Source: Paraliobacillus ryukyuensis
GTDB lineage: Bacteria > Bacillota > Bacilli > Bacillales > Amphibacillaceae
DNA: 64,000 nucleotides
NCBI RefSeq assembly: GCF_003315295.1
Contig: NZ_QNRI01000010.1
Location: forward strand, 1-64,000
Direction of reading: 5' to 3'
Both the position numbers and the translations under genes were made by a program. This document shows positions 9,109-16,834 of the stretch, piece after piece. Under the pieces are notes generated by a model, which was not told the origin of the DNA, made no database searches, and was given only the letters and a program-made list of their open reading frames with translations. How positions within the stretch are numbered: position 1 is the stretch's first letter; every line of letters begins with the position of its first letter.

Positions 9109-9139
9109 CACGTTTTCTTTCAAATAAGAGAAGGAAGCA

Positions 9140-9350
9140 AATGGAGAGACTCCTCGAAAATAAAAAACTATTTTCTTCGTGCGATTATTTGCTGCCGAAG
9201 CGTTCCTTATCCTGAAGGAAACGCATCAACCGAAGATCCACTTTTGTTGATGAAGGAATGTCAAACTAAAATCGTCACGTCGTGTGACAACGTCTAACTG
9301 ACCCACGTCTTGTAGGCCCGAGGTGATGCCTTCGGAAAGCGACCCCATTT
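9140..9350 (-). repeat. Degenerate inverted copy of the 62.8-kb repeat
   Basis: In reverse orientation this stretch matches the centre of the element at 62825-63153. Shared blocks include CCGAAGATCCACT, CGTCACGTC, TGTGACAACGTCTAACTGAC and GGCCCGAGG, in the same order and at similar spacing. The terminal inverted repeats of the other copy are missing, so this is a worn fragment. Confidence 0.75.
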
Positions 9351-9555
9351 GCTGACTGAACGGAGCAGTGTGCTACATTCAGTCTGAAATATCATTCGTG
9401 TTTTTTAACCAAACATGGAATGATGAAATTGATTCAATTACTTTTCTTTACACATCTTGCATCGAATAATTTTATGGATTTTAAACAAAATAACTATATC
9501 CTTTCATCATTCTTTTGATGTATTGGAATACTTTAATGATCTGGGTGATATCTGA

Positions 9556-9975
9556 ATGAACAAGCAATTACATTTTATTTTATGCTTCACTTTGCTTTTC
9601 TTTTTGATTGGCTGTACGATGCAAGACAAACCATCTACGAGTGAAACAAAAAATGCAGAGCAAATGAACTACCCTGTTTCTCACAATAATGTGACAGATT
9701 TCATTTTAGCTGAATTTGATTCTGTTTCTAAGGCAAAAGCCATCGAATATGAGAGCAAATTAATTGTAGCTATTCAAGCTACTACCTTCCAACAAATAAA
9801 TGAACAAAAGATAGAACGCAAAATAAAAAAAGAGTTAAAAAAACAGTTTGAGTATGAAACTATTGAGGTGTCTTCTGATCAAAAAATTTTTATGGAGATA
9901 AATAAAATGGAAAAGGAAGGTATAAACAAAAATCACTTTAACCACATTAAAAAATTGTTGAAAGATAATGCATAG
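9556..9975 (+). CDS. YhcN/YlaJ-like sporulation lipoprotein
   Basis: A 139-residue lipoprotein with signal peptide and lipobox FLIGC (Cys near residue 20), followed by a Ser/Thr-rich linker and an alpha/beta domain of the YhcN/YlaJ type (residues about 50-135). Such lipoproteins are found in spore inner membranes. It stands 17 bp upstream of spoVAC, and lipoproteins of this family also precede spoVAC in the spoVA2 operons of Bacillus. The assignment rests on that context as much as on sequence. Confidence 0.7.
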   Translation: MNKQLHFILCFTLLFFLIGCTMQDKPSTSETKNAEQMNYPVSHNNVTDFILAEFDSVSKAKAIEYESKLIVAIQATTFQQINEQKIERKIKKELKKQFEYETIEVSSDQKIFMEINKMEKEGINKNHFNHIKKLLKDNA

Positions 9976-9992
9976 AAAGAAGGAAATACAAA

Positions 9993-10460
9993 ATGAATCA
10001 TTCACCATCTACTAGCAAAAATAACTATAAACAAATAGCTCAAAAAAAAGATCCGAAACGTCCTTTAGTAAAAAATTGTATCCGAGCTTTTTTAATTGGG
10101 GGTGCCATTTGTACAATAGGTCAATGTATCTCATTTTTTTATATGTATTTTTTTAATTTCACAGAGCAAACAGTTGGTAATCCGACTACCGCTACTTTGA
10201 TATTTTTGACTATGTTATTAACTGGTTTTGGATTTTATGATGATATTGCGCAATTTGCAGGAGCCGGCACGGCTGTTCCTGTAACTGGATTTGGCAATGC
10301 CGTTATTTCAGCTGCAATTGAGCATCGCTCAGAAGGTTTTGTTCAAGGTGTTGGTGGTAATATGTTTAAATTGGCTGGTTCCGTTATCTTATTTGGCGTA
10401 TTTTCCGCTTTTGTCCTCGCTTTGATTAAAACAATTTTATTAGAATTGGGAGTGATTTAA
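9993..10460 (+). CDS. spoVAC: Stage V sporulation protein AC
   Basis: SpoVAC (155 residues) is an inner-membrane protein of the channel that moves Ca2+-dipicolinate into the forespore and out at germination; B. subtilis SpoVAC behaves as a mechanosensitive channel. Hydrophobic segments lie at about 28-50, 63-82, 85-110 and 125-150, with the family motif AGAGTAVPVTGFGNAV in the third. AGAAGGAAA precedes the ATG. The next gene starts directly at its stop codon. spoVAA and spoVAB are absent upstream, unlike the full B. subtilis spoVA operon. Confidence 0.92.
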   Translation: MNHSPSTSKNNYKQIAQKKDPKRPLVKNCIRAFLIGGAICTIGQCISFFYMYFFNFTEQTVGNPTTATLIFLTMLLTGFGFYDDIAQFAGAGTAVPVTGFGNAVISAAIEHRSEGFVQGVGGNMFKLAGSVILFGVFSAFVLALIKTILLELGVI

Positions 10461-11474
10461 ATGTTAGTTGGTAGCCAAACATGGGAGTTTAAACGACCTC
10501 CTACCATTCTATCCACTGGCACAGTTGGAGGCCCTTTTGAAGCCAAAGGACAATTAACAGCCTATTTTGATCAACTATATGATGATATTAGGTGTGGGCA
10601 GAAAACTTTTGAACAAGCAAACCAAATTATGCTTGAAACTGCTTGTAACCTGGCAATTAACAAAAGTGATATTCCAAAAGAACAAGTACAATTTTTGATT
10701 GCTGGAGATTTAACAAATCAAATGACTCCTACCAATTTTGCTGCTTCCACCTTACAAATACCTTTTATAGGTACATTTAACGCTTGTGCTACTTCAATGG
10801 AATCACTCGCGCTAGCTGCTAACTTGATTGATTCTGGTGCAGCCTCTTCCATTTTAACTGGAGCAAGTAGTCATAACGCAGCTGCAGAAAGACAATTTCG
10901 TTACCCTACAGAATATGGTGCACAAAAACCAGATTCTGCTCAATGGACTGTAACAGGAGCTGGGGTAGGATTAATTAGTAACACAGGGAATGGACCAAAG
11001 ATAACAAGCGCTACCCTAGGTAAGGTTATCGATATGAACATGACCGATCCGTTTAATATGGGGGGAGCGATGGCTCCAGCTGCGATGGACACAATTACCA
11101 TCCATCTAAAGGATAGAGGCATTGACGCTTCTTATTATGATGCGATTATTACTGGGGATCTTGCAAAAGTTGGCCGTTCTATTTTACTTGATTTAGCAAA
11201 AGAGCAGAACATAACCTTGCGTGAAGATACATTATTAGATTGTGGTCTAATGATATATAAAGACGATCAAAAAGTTTTTGCGGGTGGAAGCGGAGCTGGA
11301 TGTTCGGCAGTCGTAACCTATGGTTATGTGATTAACCAACTTAAACAAAAAAAATGGAATAGATTACTTATAGTTGCTACTGGAGCTTTATTATCACCTT
11401 TAAGTGTCCAGCAAAAGCAGTCTATTCCTTGTATTGCACATGCTGTATCAATTGAAAATGAGGTGAAAAGTTAA
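10461..11474 (+). CDS. spoVAD: Stage V sporulation protein AD
   Basis: SpoVAD (337 residues) has a thiolase-like fold and binds dipicolinic acid on the outer face of the spore inner membrane. The thiolase-like core is visible: GTFNACATSMESLALAANL near residue 105 and GGSGAGCSAVVTYG near 275. Length equals the family norm. Its ATG follows the spoVAC stop with no gap, and its stop overlaps the spoVAE start, so the three genes are translationally coupled. Confidence 0.94.
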   Translation: MLVGSQTWEFKRPPTILSTGTVGGPFEAKGQLTAYFDQLYDDIRCGQKTFEQANQIMLETACNLAINKSDIPKEQVQFLIAGDLTNQMTPTNFAASTLQIPFIGTFNACATSMESLALAANLIDSGAASSILTGASSHNAAAERQFRYPTEYGAQKPDSAQWTVTGAGVGLISNTGNGPKITSATLGKVIDMNMTDPFNMGGAMAPAAMDTITIHLKDRGIDASYYDAIITGDLAKVGRSILLDLAKEQNITLREDTLLDCGLMIYKDDQKVFAGGSGAGCSAVVTYGYVINQLKQKKWNRLLIVATGALLSPLSVQQKQSIPCIAHAVSIENEVKS

Positions 11475-11824
11475 TGGTTTTTTTATGGTCTTTTTTAGTT
11501 GGTGGACTTATTTGCGTAATTGGTCAATTACTATTAGATGTTTTCAAATTGAATCCTGGTCAAACCTTAAGTATTTTAGTTGTTTCAGGAGCTATCTTAA
11601 ACAGTTTTGGCTTATACGAACGCTTAATTGATTTTGCTGGTGCAGGTGCAACTGTCCCAATTACCAGTTTTGGAAACTCACTCGTACAAGGCGCCATGCA
11701 TGAAGCCGAAAAGCATGGATTAATTGGGGTTGTTACAGGTATGTTTGAAGTTACTAGTTCTGGGATTAGTGCAGCCATCATATTTGGGATGATAGGAGCT
11801 ATATTTTTTAAACCTAAGGGTTGA
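11474..11824 (+). CDS. spoVAE: Stage V sporulation protein AE (AEb type)
   Basis: A 116-residue membrane protein of the SpoVAEb type, sharing with SpoVAC the AGAGATVPITSFGNSL segment. Hydrophobic helices lie at about 2-22, 31-50 and 88-112. It is the last gene of the operon; the AEa and AF genes of B. subtilis are not present here. The start overlaps the spoVAD stop by one base, with GAGGTG upstream. Confidence 0.92.
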   Translation: MVFLWSFLVGGLICVIGQLLLDVFKLNPGQTLSILVVSGAILNSFGLYERLIDFAGAGATVPITSFGNSLVQGAMHEAEKHGLIGVVTGMFEVTSSGISAAIIFGMIGAIFFKPKG

Positions 11825-11850
11825 CTAGAAGCATCTCATGCTCCTAGTCT
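11823..11850. terminator. Hairpin between convergent genes
   Basis: GACTAGAAGCAT and ATGCTCCTAGTC pair with one mismatch around CTC, directly after the spoVAE stop and before the convergent dehydrogenase stop. There is no T run, so efficiency is uncertain. Confidence 0.5.
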
Positions 11851-11855
11851 ATTGC

Positions 11856-12833
11856 CTAAAAACGAATTCCAACTTTACCAAATTGCTTTGCCTCTTTTAA
11901 GTAATGGAAAGCTTCTTCAATATTTTTATATTCAAAAATCTGGTCTACTACTGGGCGTATCTGATATTGTTCCATAAACTGCAGCATATGCTGCAATTCT
12001 TGTTTACTTCCCATTGTGGAACCGAATAATTGGTATTGACCATAAAAGAACTCCCGTATATTAATGGTTACTTCATCTTCAGTCGTAGCACCAAAGGTTA
12101 CCATGCGACCACCTTTTTTTAAAATAGCTAACGAACGATTAAAAGTTGCTCCTCCAACACTATCAATAACTAAATCAATAGTTTCATTTTCTAACTCACG
12201 TTCCCAATTCTGATTCGTATCAATCGCAAGGTCTGCACCAAGTTCTAAAGCTTTTTGTCTTTTCACATCTGATCGGGATGCTACAATGACTCTGGCTCCA
12301 ATTGCTTTTGCAAATTGTATGATGTAGGTGTTAACCCCACTACCAGCACCGGGTAAAAATAATGTCTCATTGGCAGCAACTTTTCCTTTGGTAAATAGTG
12401 CTCGATAACCGGTTAATGCTGATAACGCTAAAACACCCGCTTCTTCCCAACTTAAGTAACTAGGTTTTTTTTCAACATATTGTTCGTTTACAACATATTT
12501 TTGAGCGAATGTACCATTGTATGGCATTCCGACAATTTCGAATGATACTGGCGGCGCTTCTGATTGATGCAGCCAGCCTAAGCCTGGATTAATTATTACC
12601 TCGTCACCTGGAGCAAACGAATGGACATCTGCTCCAACCGCTTCAATTATACCAGCACCGTCTGATCCCAAAACTAAAGGCTCTGGATCGTGTCCTCTTC
12701 TTTCAGGAATATGTAGATCGCGGTGATTGAGTCCAGCTACTTTGATAGCGACTTTTACTTCATTTGTTTTTAATCCCGGCTCATTTACTTTTGTTCTTTG
12801 TAATTCAGTACCTTGATGAACAAACGCTTGCAT
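11856..12833 (-). CDS. Zinc-type MDR alcohol dehydrogenase / quinone oxidoreductase
   Basis: A medium-chain dehydrogenase/reductase of 325 residues. The GroES-like domain covers residues 1-130 (GSDGAGIIEAVGADV; GLNHRDLHIPERRG) and the NAD(P)-binding domain starts near 145 with LPGAGSGVNTYIIQFAKAIG. No four-cysteine structural zinc loop is visible, so it may be a zinc-free quinone-oxidoreductase type. The ATG at 12833 has AGGAGGG ten bases upstream; a TTG three bases earlier is also possible. It resembles YogA of B. subtilis. The substrate cannot be told. Confidence 0.8.
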   Translation of the reverse strand: MQAFVHQGTELQRTKVNEPGLKTNEVKVAIKVAGLNHRDLHIPERRGHDPEPLVLGSDGAGIIEAVGADVHSFAPGDEVIINPGLGWLHQSEAPPVSFEIVGMPYNGTFAQKYVVNEQYVEKKPSYLSWEEAGVLALSALTGYRALFTKGKVAANETLFLPGAGSGVNTYIIQFAKAIGARVIVASRSDVKRQKALELGADLAIDTNQNWERELENETIDLVIDSVGGATFNRSLAILKKGGRMVTFGATTEDEVTINIREFFYGQYQLFGSTMGSKQELQHMLQFMEQYQIRPVVDQIFEYKNIEEAFHYLKEAKQFGKVGIRF

Positions 12834-12915
12834 CAATACATGTCCCTCCTTGCTATATTCTTTGCTTTCACTACCTATAAGTGGCATACTAGTTGATAAA
12901 TCTACTACGTAAAGG

Positions 12916-13212
12916 ATGAAAAATTTGCACTTACTTGCTAGTCAAACCTATTATACGATGGAAAAGAAGATTGAAAATAACACGCAAATCATTGATAAGC
13001 AAGAGCATGTTCTTGCTTTATACAATGATCATATTCAAAGCTCATATCAGCAACTTCTTCTTCAAGAGGTCTTTGATGTATCGTATCGACGAGTAACGTC
13101 TTACGATTATTTTCTTTACCTGCACACGAATAGGGGTGTCTCCACTTTCCAGACTAACAACGATCCATTCGACTTTATTAAAATGTTTAAAGAAATCAAA
13201 AATAATAAGTAA
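12916..13212 (+). CDS. Hypothetical small protein
   Basis: A 98-residue frame with no recognised family, without membrane segment or signal. It is rich in Gln, Asn and Tyr, with helical segments and a Tyr/Phe-rich C-terminal half (TSYDYFLYLHTNRG). AAAGGATG lies best placed for the in-frame TTG at 12925, three codons after the ATG, so that may be the true start. It is divergent from the MDR gene and convergent with the amidase. Confidence 0.5.
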   Translation: MKNLHLLASQTYYTMEKKIENNTQIIDKQEHVLALYNDHIQSSYQQLLLQEVFDVSYRRVTSYDYFLYLHTNRGVSTFQTNNDPFDFIKMFKEIKNNK

Positions 13213-13264
13213 AAAAAGTATATCACGTTCGAATGAATTCATGAAAATATATACTACCTTTGCA

Positions 13265-14077
13265 TCAAACAATCCTAACATATTTTTCACTTGCTGTAAT
13301 ATAATAGGTCTCGCCTTGTGAATTCTTAACTTTATACTGCTCTCCCTTCCCTACTTGTACCTTTCCTACAATTTCCGGAAAGCCAATGCCCTTATCAATT
13401 GTATTAACTAACCAACGATCAGACCAACTTGGTTGATAATAATAACGTAAATTATCTACTATACTCTCGACTCTTTTCCCGATATATTGATGTTGTTTGT
13501 CTTTCATTTCTCTAATCTTACTATTTTCACTTTTACTATACTTAATATTGGCTATCTCACATATACCTTCCACAATTGCTTCAGCATACAATTTCCAGTT
13601 TTCTTTTAATCTTTCGACATCACCTTTTGTATCAGCAAAGCCATATTCAACAATGATTGTTTCTACTTTTCCTGTTTCACGATGCATGAAATAATAATCT
13701 TTCTTTGAATTACTGGGTAATGTTTTGGTAAAAATCCGTCGAATTTCTTGTCCACTGTGCTTTAATCTGTTTGATAAAACCTTAGCATTCTTACCGTTAC
13801 TATAGATAGAATGAATAAATTCCGCTCCCTCTCCTCCACCACTATTGATATGATTCGATATGCAGAATCGTGCCCCGCTTTTTCGGACGCGTTCACTTCT
13901 CTCCTCCGTTGATAAATAACAATCATAATATCTAGTCATTTTAACTGGGATCGCTAAGTCTTTTAAACGTCGATATTGATATAACGATAATTCAAGGACA
14001 AAATCCTTTTCTTTCCACAAATGATTTGTTCCTCCTCCAACGTCCTTTCCACCGTGCCCTGGATCAATAATAAACAT
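13265..14077 (-). CDS. N-acetylmuramoyl-L-alanine amidase (Amidase_3)
   Basis: This 270-residue enzyme cleaves the bond between muramic acid and L-alanine in peptidoglycan. The zinc site is visible: His in FIIDPGHGGKD (residue 8), Glu in WKEKDFVLELS (near 23), His in CISNHINSG (near 76) and the catalytic Glu in TIIVEYGFADT (near 146). Residues about 205-270 form a short C-terminal domain ending in beta strands, which may bind the wall. There is no signal peptide, as in mother-cell enzymes CwlC and CwlH or phage lysins. GGAGG precedes the ATG. Confidence 0.88.
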   Translation of the reverse strand: MFIIDPGHGGKDVGGGTNHLWKEKDFVLELSLYQYRRLKDLAIPVKMTRYYDCYLSTEERSERVRKSGARFCISNHINSGGGEGAEFIHSIYSNGKNAKVLSNRLKHSGQEIRRIFTKTLPSNSKKDYYFMHRETGKVETIIVEYGFADTKGDVERLKENWKLYAEAIVEGICEIANIKYSKSENSKIREMKDKQHQYIGKRVESIVDNLRYYYQPSWSDRWLVNTIDKGIGFPEIVGKVQVGKGEQYKVKNSQGETYYITASEKYVRIV

Positions 14078-14219
14078 TTATAGCACCTCCAAATGTAAAT
14101 TTAAATATTACTAAGTTGCTTACAACTATTATCGTCATCTTTATTCATTTAGGCGCGTAAAAAATTGGAGCATTTATCTAATGGGTTATAATAGTTTGTA
14201 TAACATAGCTGGTTACTTA

Positions 14220-14247
14220 TTGAGGTTAATCAATTAACTGGTATAAT
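14220..14247 (+). promoter_or_regulatory. SigmaA promoter of ktr gene with internal palindrome
   Basis: TTGAGG and TATAAT are separated by 16 bases. The spacer contains GTTAATCAATTAAC, a 6-bp inverted repeat with two bases between, which could be a repressor site. About 40 bases separate the -10 from the ATG. Confidence 0.55.
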
Positions 14248-14286
14248 AGAATAGAATTACAGCATATAAAAAAGAGGAATAACGTA

Positions 14287-15615
14287 ATGAATAAAATTAA
14301 AAACATCTTATTAACGATATCTCCACCACAAATTCTAGCTTTTAGTTTTTTGGCAATTATTATTATTGGCACTCTTTTATTAAAACTTCCTATTTCTACA
14401 ACCGCTTCATTAAGCTGGTTAGATGCACTATTTACTGCTGCGTCAGCCACAACTGTTACAGGACTTATTGTGGTTGATACAGCTACTGAATTTACGCGTA
14501 TCGGACAAACATTTATTATGATAATGATCCAACTTGGTGGTATTGGCTTGATGACTTTTGCTCTCTTTACGCTATTAGTTATTGGTAGAAAAATAACACT
14601 AAAGCAACGGCTATTTTTATCTGATAGCTTAAATCAAACGCATCCTGGTGGCATTATAAGATTGGTAAAGCTAATGATGATTTTCATTTTTGTTGTTGAA
14701 GCGAGTGCTTTTTTTGTTTTGGCTATCGTATGGGTTCCGACATATGGATGGAGTGATGGTTTATTTCACAGCATATTTCATACCATCTCAGCATTTAATA
14801 ACGCTGGATTCTCCACCTGGACGAATAATTTAATGGATCATGTTACCGATCCTATTGTTAATATCGTTATCACATTTTTATTTATCATCGGGGGTTTAGG
14901 TTTCACTGTAATCGCTGACTTAAAAAGTCATAGACGGTGGCAAACATTATCTTTACATACTAAATTAACATTAGTAGGCGCTCTAATATTAAATGTTGTT
15001 TCTATCTTTGTAATATTTTTTATTGAGTATAATAACCCGAATACAATAGGAACACTTTCAGAGGGGAATAAATTGTTAACTTCTTATTTCCAGGCTGTTG
15101 CACCACGTACAGCTGGTTTTAACACTATTGATATTGGTTCTATGGAAGATGCTTCTTTACTTTATATTATTATGCTTATGTTTATTGGTGGTGGAACAGG
15201 TTCAACCGCTAGTGGTGTAAAATTAACAACCATTATTGTTGTTATTTTAGCTACCTATGCTTTTTTAACCTCAAAAGCAGAACCAGTCATATTTAGACGT
15301 AGCATACCGATAGAAATTATTACGCGGTCTTTATCAATCATTAGTTTGGGTATCATTGTGGTCTTTTCATTTACATTTTTATTAACGATAACGGAGGAGG
15401 CGCCCTTTCTTTCGATACTGTTTGAAACAGTTTCAGCTTTTGGTACAGTTGGTCTATCTACTGGAATAACTGGCTCGCTTTCTACTATTGGGAGATTGTT
15501 AATTATTTTACTTATGTTCATTGGTAGACTCGGCCCATTAACGATGGCCTTTTTACTAGCAAGACCACACAAAACCCATATTCGATACCCGAAAGGGAAT
15601 ATATTTACTGGATGA
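14287..15615 (+). CDS. Ktr-type potassium uptake channel subunit (KtrB/KtrD)
   Basis: A 442-residue TrkH/KtrB-family protein that forms the K+-conducting dimer of a Ktr system. The four pore loops with selectivity glycines are visible: TVTGL (near 58), FNNAGFS (near 175), RTAGFNT (near 278) and GTVGLST (near 390). Length and isolated position resemble KtrD of B. subtilis, whose partner KtrC is encoded elsewhere; no KtrA/C gene lies nearby here. The ATG at 14287 follows AAGAGG. A terminator follows the gene. Confidence 0.9.
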   Translation: MNKIKNILLTISPPQILAFSFLAIIIIGTLLLKLPISTTASLSWLDALFTAASATTVTGLIVVDTATEFTRIGQTFIMIMIQLGGIGLMTFALFTLLVIGRKITLKQRLFLSDSLNQTHPGGIIRLVKLMMIFIFVVEASAFFVLAIVWVPTYGWSDGLFHSIFHTISAFNNAGFSTWTNNLMDHVTDPIVNIVITFLFIIGGLGFTVIADLKSHRRWQTLSLHTKLTLVGALILNVVSIFVIFFIEYNNPNTIGTLSEGNKLLTSYFQAVAPRTAGFNTIDIGSMEDASLLYIIMLMFIGGGTGSTASGVKLTTIIVVILATYAFLTSKAEPVIFRRSIPIEIITRSLSIISLGIIVVFSFTFLLTITEEAPFLSILFETVSAFGTVGLSTGITGSLSTIGRLLIILLMFIGRLGPLTMAFLLARPHKTHIRYPKGNIFTG

Positions 15616-15641
15616 GAAAGAATGACACGATAGGGTAAAAA

Positions 15642-15679
15642 AATGAACAACTTTTTACTAAAGTTGTTCATTTTTTTAT
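15642..15679 (+). terminator. Intrinsic terminator of the ktr gene
   Basis: ATGAACAACTTT and AAAGTTGTTCAT form a long stem followed by seven T residues on the plus strand. Confidence 0.85.
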
Positions 15680-15691
15680 TGTTACTTCACT

Positions 15692-16147
15692 TTAAAGTAA
15701 AGGGATATTCATTTGAATTGCTCGCTTTAGTTTCTGTTGTACTTCCCCAATCCCCTTTGTTCCTAATAATGGATACTCAACCGCTTGAGGGATTGATCGT
15801 TCGATATACGGCATATGTTTTTTACCTGTTAATGCAATTACGCGATCAAAACAGTCTAACTTTTTCCTTTTCACCTGTTTGTTTAATTGCTCTAAAGTGA
15901 TAATTTGTTCAGCTTTGTCTTTCATGTTAAATGTGACATCATAATTAGCTGGAATTATTTCATTTGGTAACATATATCCATGTAATCCTGACAAAACAAC
16001 CCATTGATCACAAAATTGGTTAGCATATTGTTTGCTCAAGCGATGATAAGTTCCAATATATGCTTCATTAACATTTACTGGCCCCAAGTTCGTGTATTTG
16101 TCCCAAATTTTCTTTTTACCACAAGGAATTATAGCTAAAGTTCTCAT
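15692..16147 (-). CDS. DUF6884 domain protein
   Basis: A 151-residue cytosolic protein of the DUF6884 type, with the markers IIPCGKKKIW at the N-terminus and VVLSGLHGYMLP near residue 50. The CGKKK and SGLHG motifs suggest a small-molecule or nucleotide-binding site, but no function is known to me. It is convergent with the ktr gene and reads away from the ilv operon. GAAGAGAG precedes the ATG. Confidence 0.7.
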   Translation of the reverse strand: MRTLAIIPCGKKKIWDKYTNLGPVNVNEAYIGTYHRLSKQYANQFCDQWVVLSGLHGYMLPNEIIPANYDVTFNMKDKAEQIITLEQLNKQVKRKKLDCFDRVIALTGKKHMPYIERSIPQAVEYPLLGTKGIGEVQQKLKRAIQMNIPLL

Positions 16148-16314
16148 TTTCCACTCTCTTCTTTCTTCGATTGTTCACCCAATATTAATGTTAGATTATT
16201 TAACGAAATAATGAAAGTTTTTTAGTTGTGAAAGCGCACATAAAAAAGTTCACAATTCGTTTTCTCCCTTTGTTATGAAAGGGTTTATCACGTGTTAAAC
16301 ACCCAATTTTTATT

Positions 16315-16329
16315 AAATATCAGAAAATT
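16315..16329 (+). promoter_or_regulatory. CodY-like box upstream of ilvB
   Basis: AAATATCAGAAAATT matches the CodY consensus AATTTTCWGAAAATT at 13 of 15 positions. It ends 13 bases before the -35 element. CodY represses ilv-leu operons in low-GC Gram-positives when GTP and branched-chain amino acids are plentiful. Confidence 0.65.
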
Positions 16330-16342
16330 TTCACTAAACCTG

Positions 16343-16371
16343 TTGACCGCAAGTGAAAATGAATGTATTAT
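16343..16371 (+). promoter_or_regulatory. SigmaA promoter of the ilv-leu operon
   Basis: TTGACC and TATTAT are separated by exactly 17 bases. Transcription would start near 16378 and give a leader of about 455 bases containing the T-box. Confidence 0.7.
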
Positions 16372-16412
16372 TGTCGACAACCAATTAAATATTTTTATTA
16401 TTTTTTAGTGAA

Positions 16413-16427
16413 AATAATCAGAATATT
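16413..16427 (+). promoter_or_regulatory. Second CodY-like box
   Basis: AATAATCAGAATATT matches the CodY consensus at 12 of 15 positions and lies about 40 bases downstream of the -10, where bound protein could act as a roadblock. Confidence 0.45.
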
Positions 16428-16469
16428 CTATAGTGTGTTACTATTCTCACTACATTTAGTATAGCAATA

Positions 16470-16792
16470 AATCGTTGAAGAGAACAAAGGAATAATCCAT
16501 TTGTATTTACAGAGAGCCGGGGTTGCTGGAAGCCCGGAAGTACAAATTATTCTGACATCGTCTCTGAGAGTTAAATGGAACAGCTAATGCTCAGTATATT
16601 TAACCGAGTGTAACAAATCGCACACTCGTTACCAAAATGTAAGCTGCATCAATTCTACATTGAGTAGCTTTATGAGGCAGTATTTGTGAAAATACTGTGA
16701 ATCAGGGTGGTACCGTGAAAAGATAGACCTTTTCTCCCTTGTATTGCTGCACTATATGCAGTTTTATGCTTGGAGAATGAGGTCTTTTTTTT
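16470..16792 (+). promoter_or_regulatory. T-box leader of the ilv-leu operon
   Basis: A tRNA-sensing T-box. Stem I runs from about 16478 to 16566; its head contains GCCGGGGTTGCTGGAAGCCC, and its lower helices are AGAGA/TCTCT and AATAAT/ATTATT. These leave CTGACATCG as the 3' side of the specifier loop, so the specifier reads ATC (isoleucine) at 16557-16559. A CTC codon lies next to it but inside the stem. The T-box sequence AGGGTGGTACCG is at 16704-16715. The terminator (16725-16792) pairs AGACCT with AGGTCT before eight T residues. Uncharged tRNA would allow readthrough into ilvB. Confidence 0.92.
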
Positions 16793-16834
16793 ATAGACAC
16801 TTTAAAATATTTACCAAAACACAGGAGGGATATA

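Larger units (their letters stand above)
8956..9555. other. Gene-free gap filled with repeat remnants
   Basis: Six hundred bases without a supported gene. It holds a 58-bp sequence shared with 38.4 kb, a degenerate inverted copy of the repeat found at 62.8 kb, and a fragment that looks like an IS end. Two overlapping open frames here are accidents of the repeat sequence. Confidence 0.7.

Noticed and set aside
8994-9297. Two overlapping plus-strand open frames
   Set aside because: They run through two different repeat remnants, have no ribosome site and match no family beyond the suspected transposase scrap.
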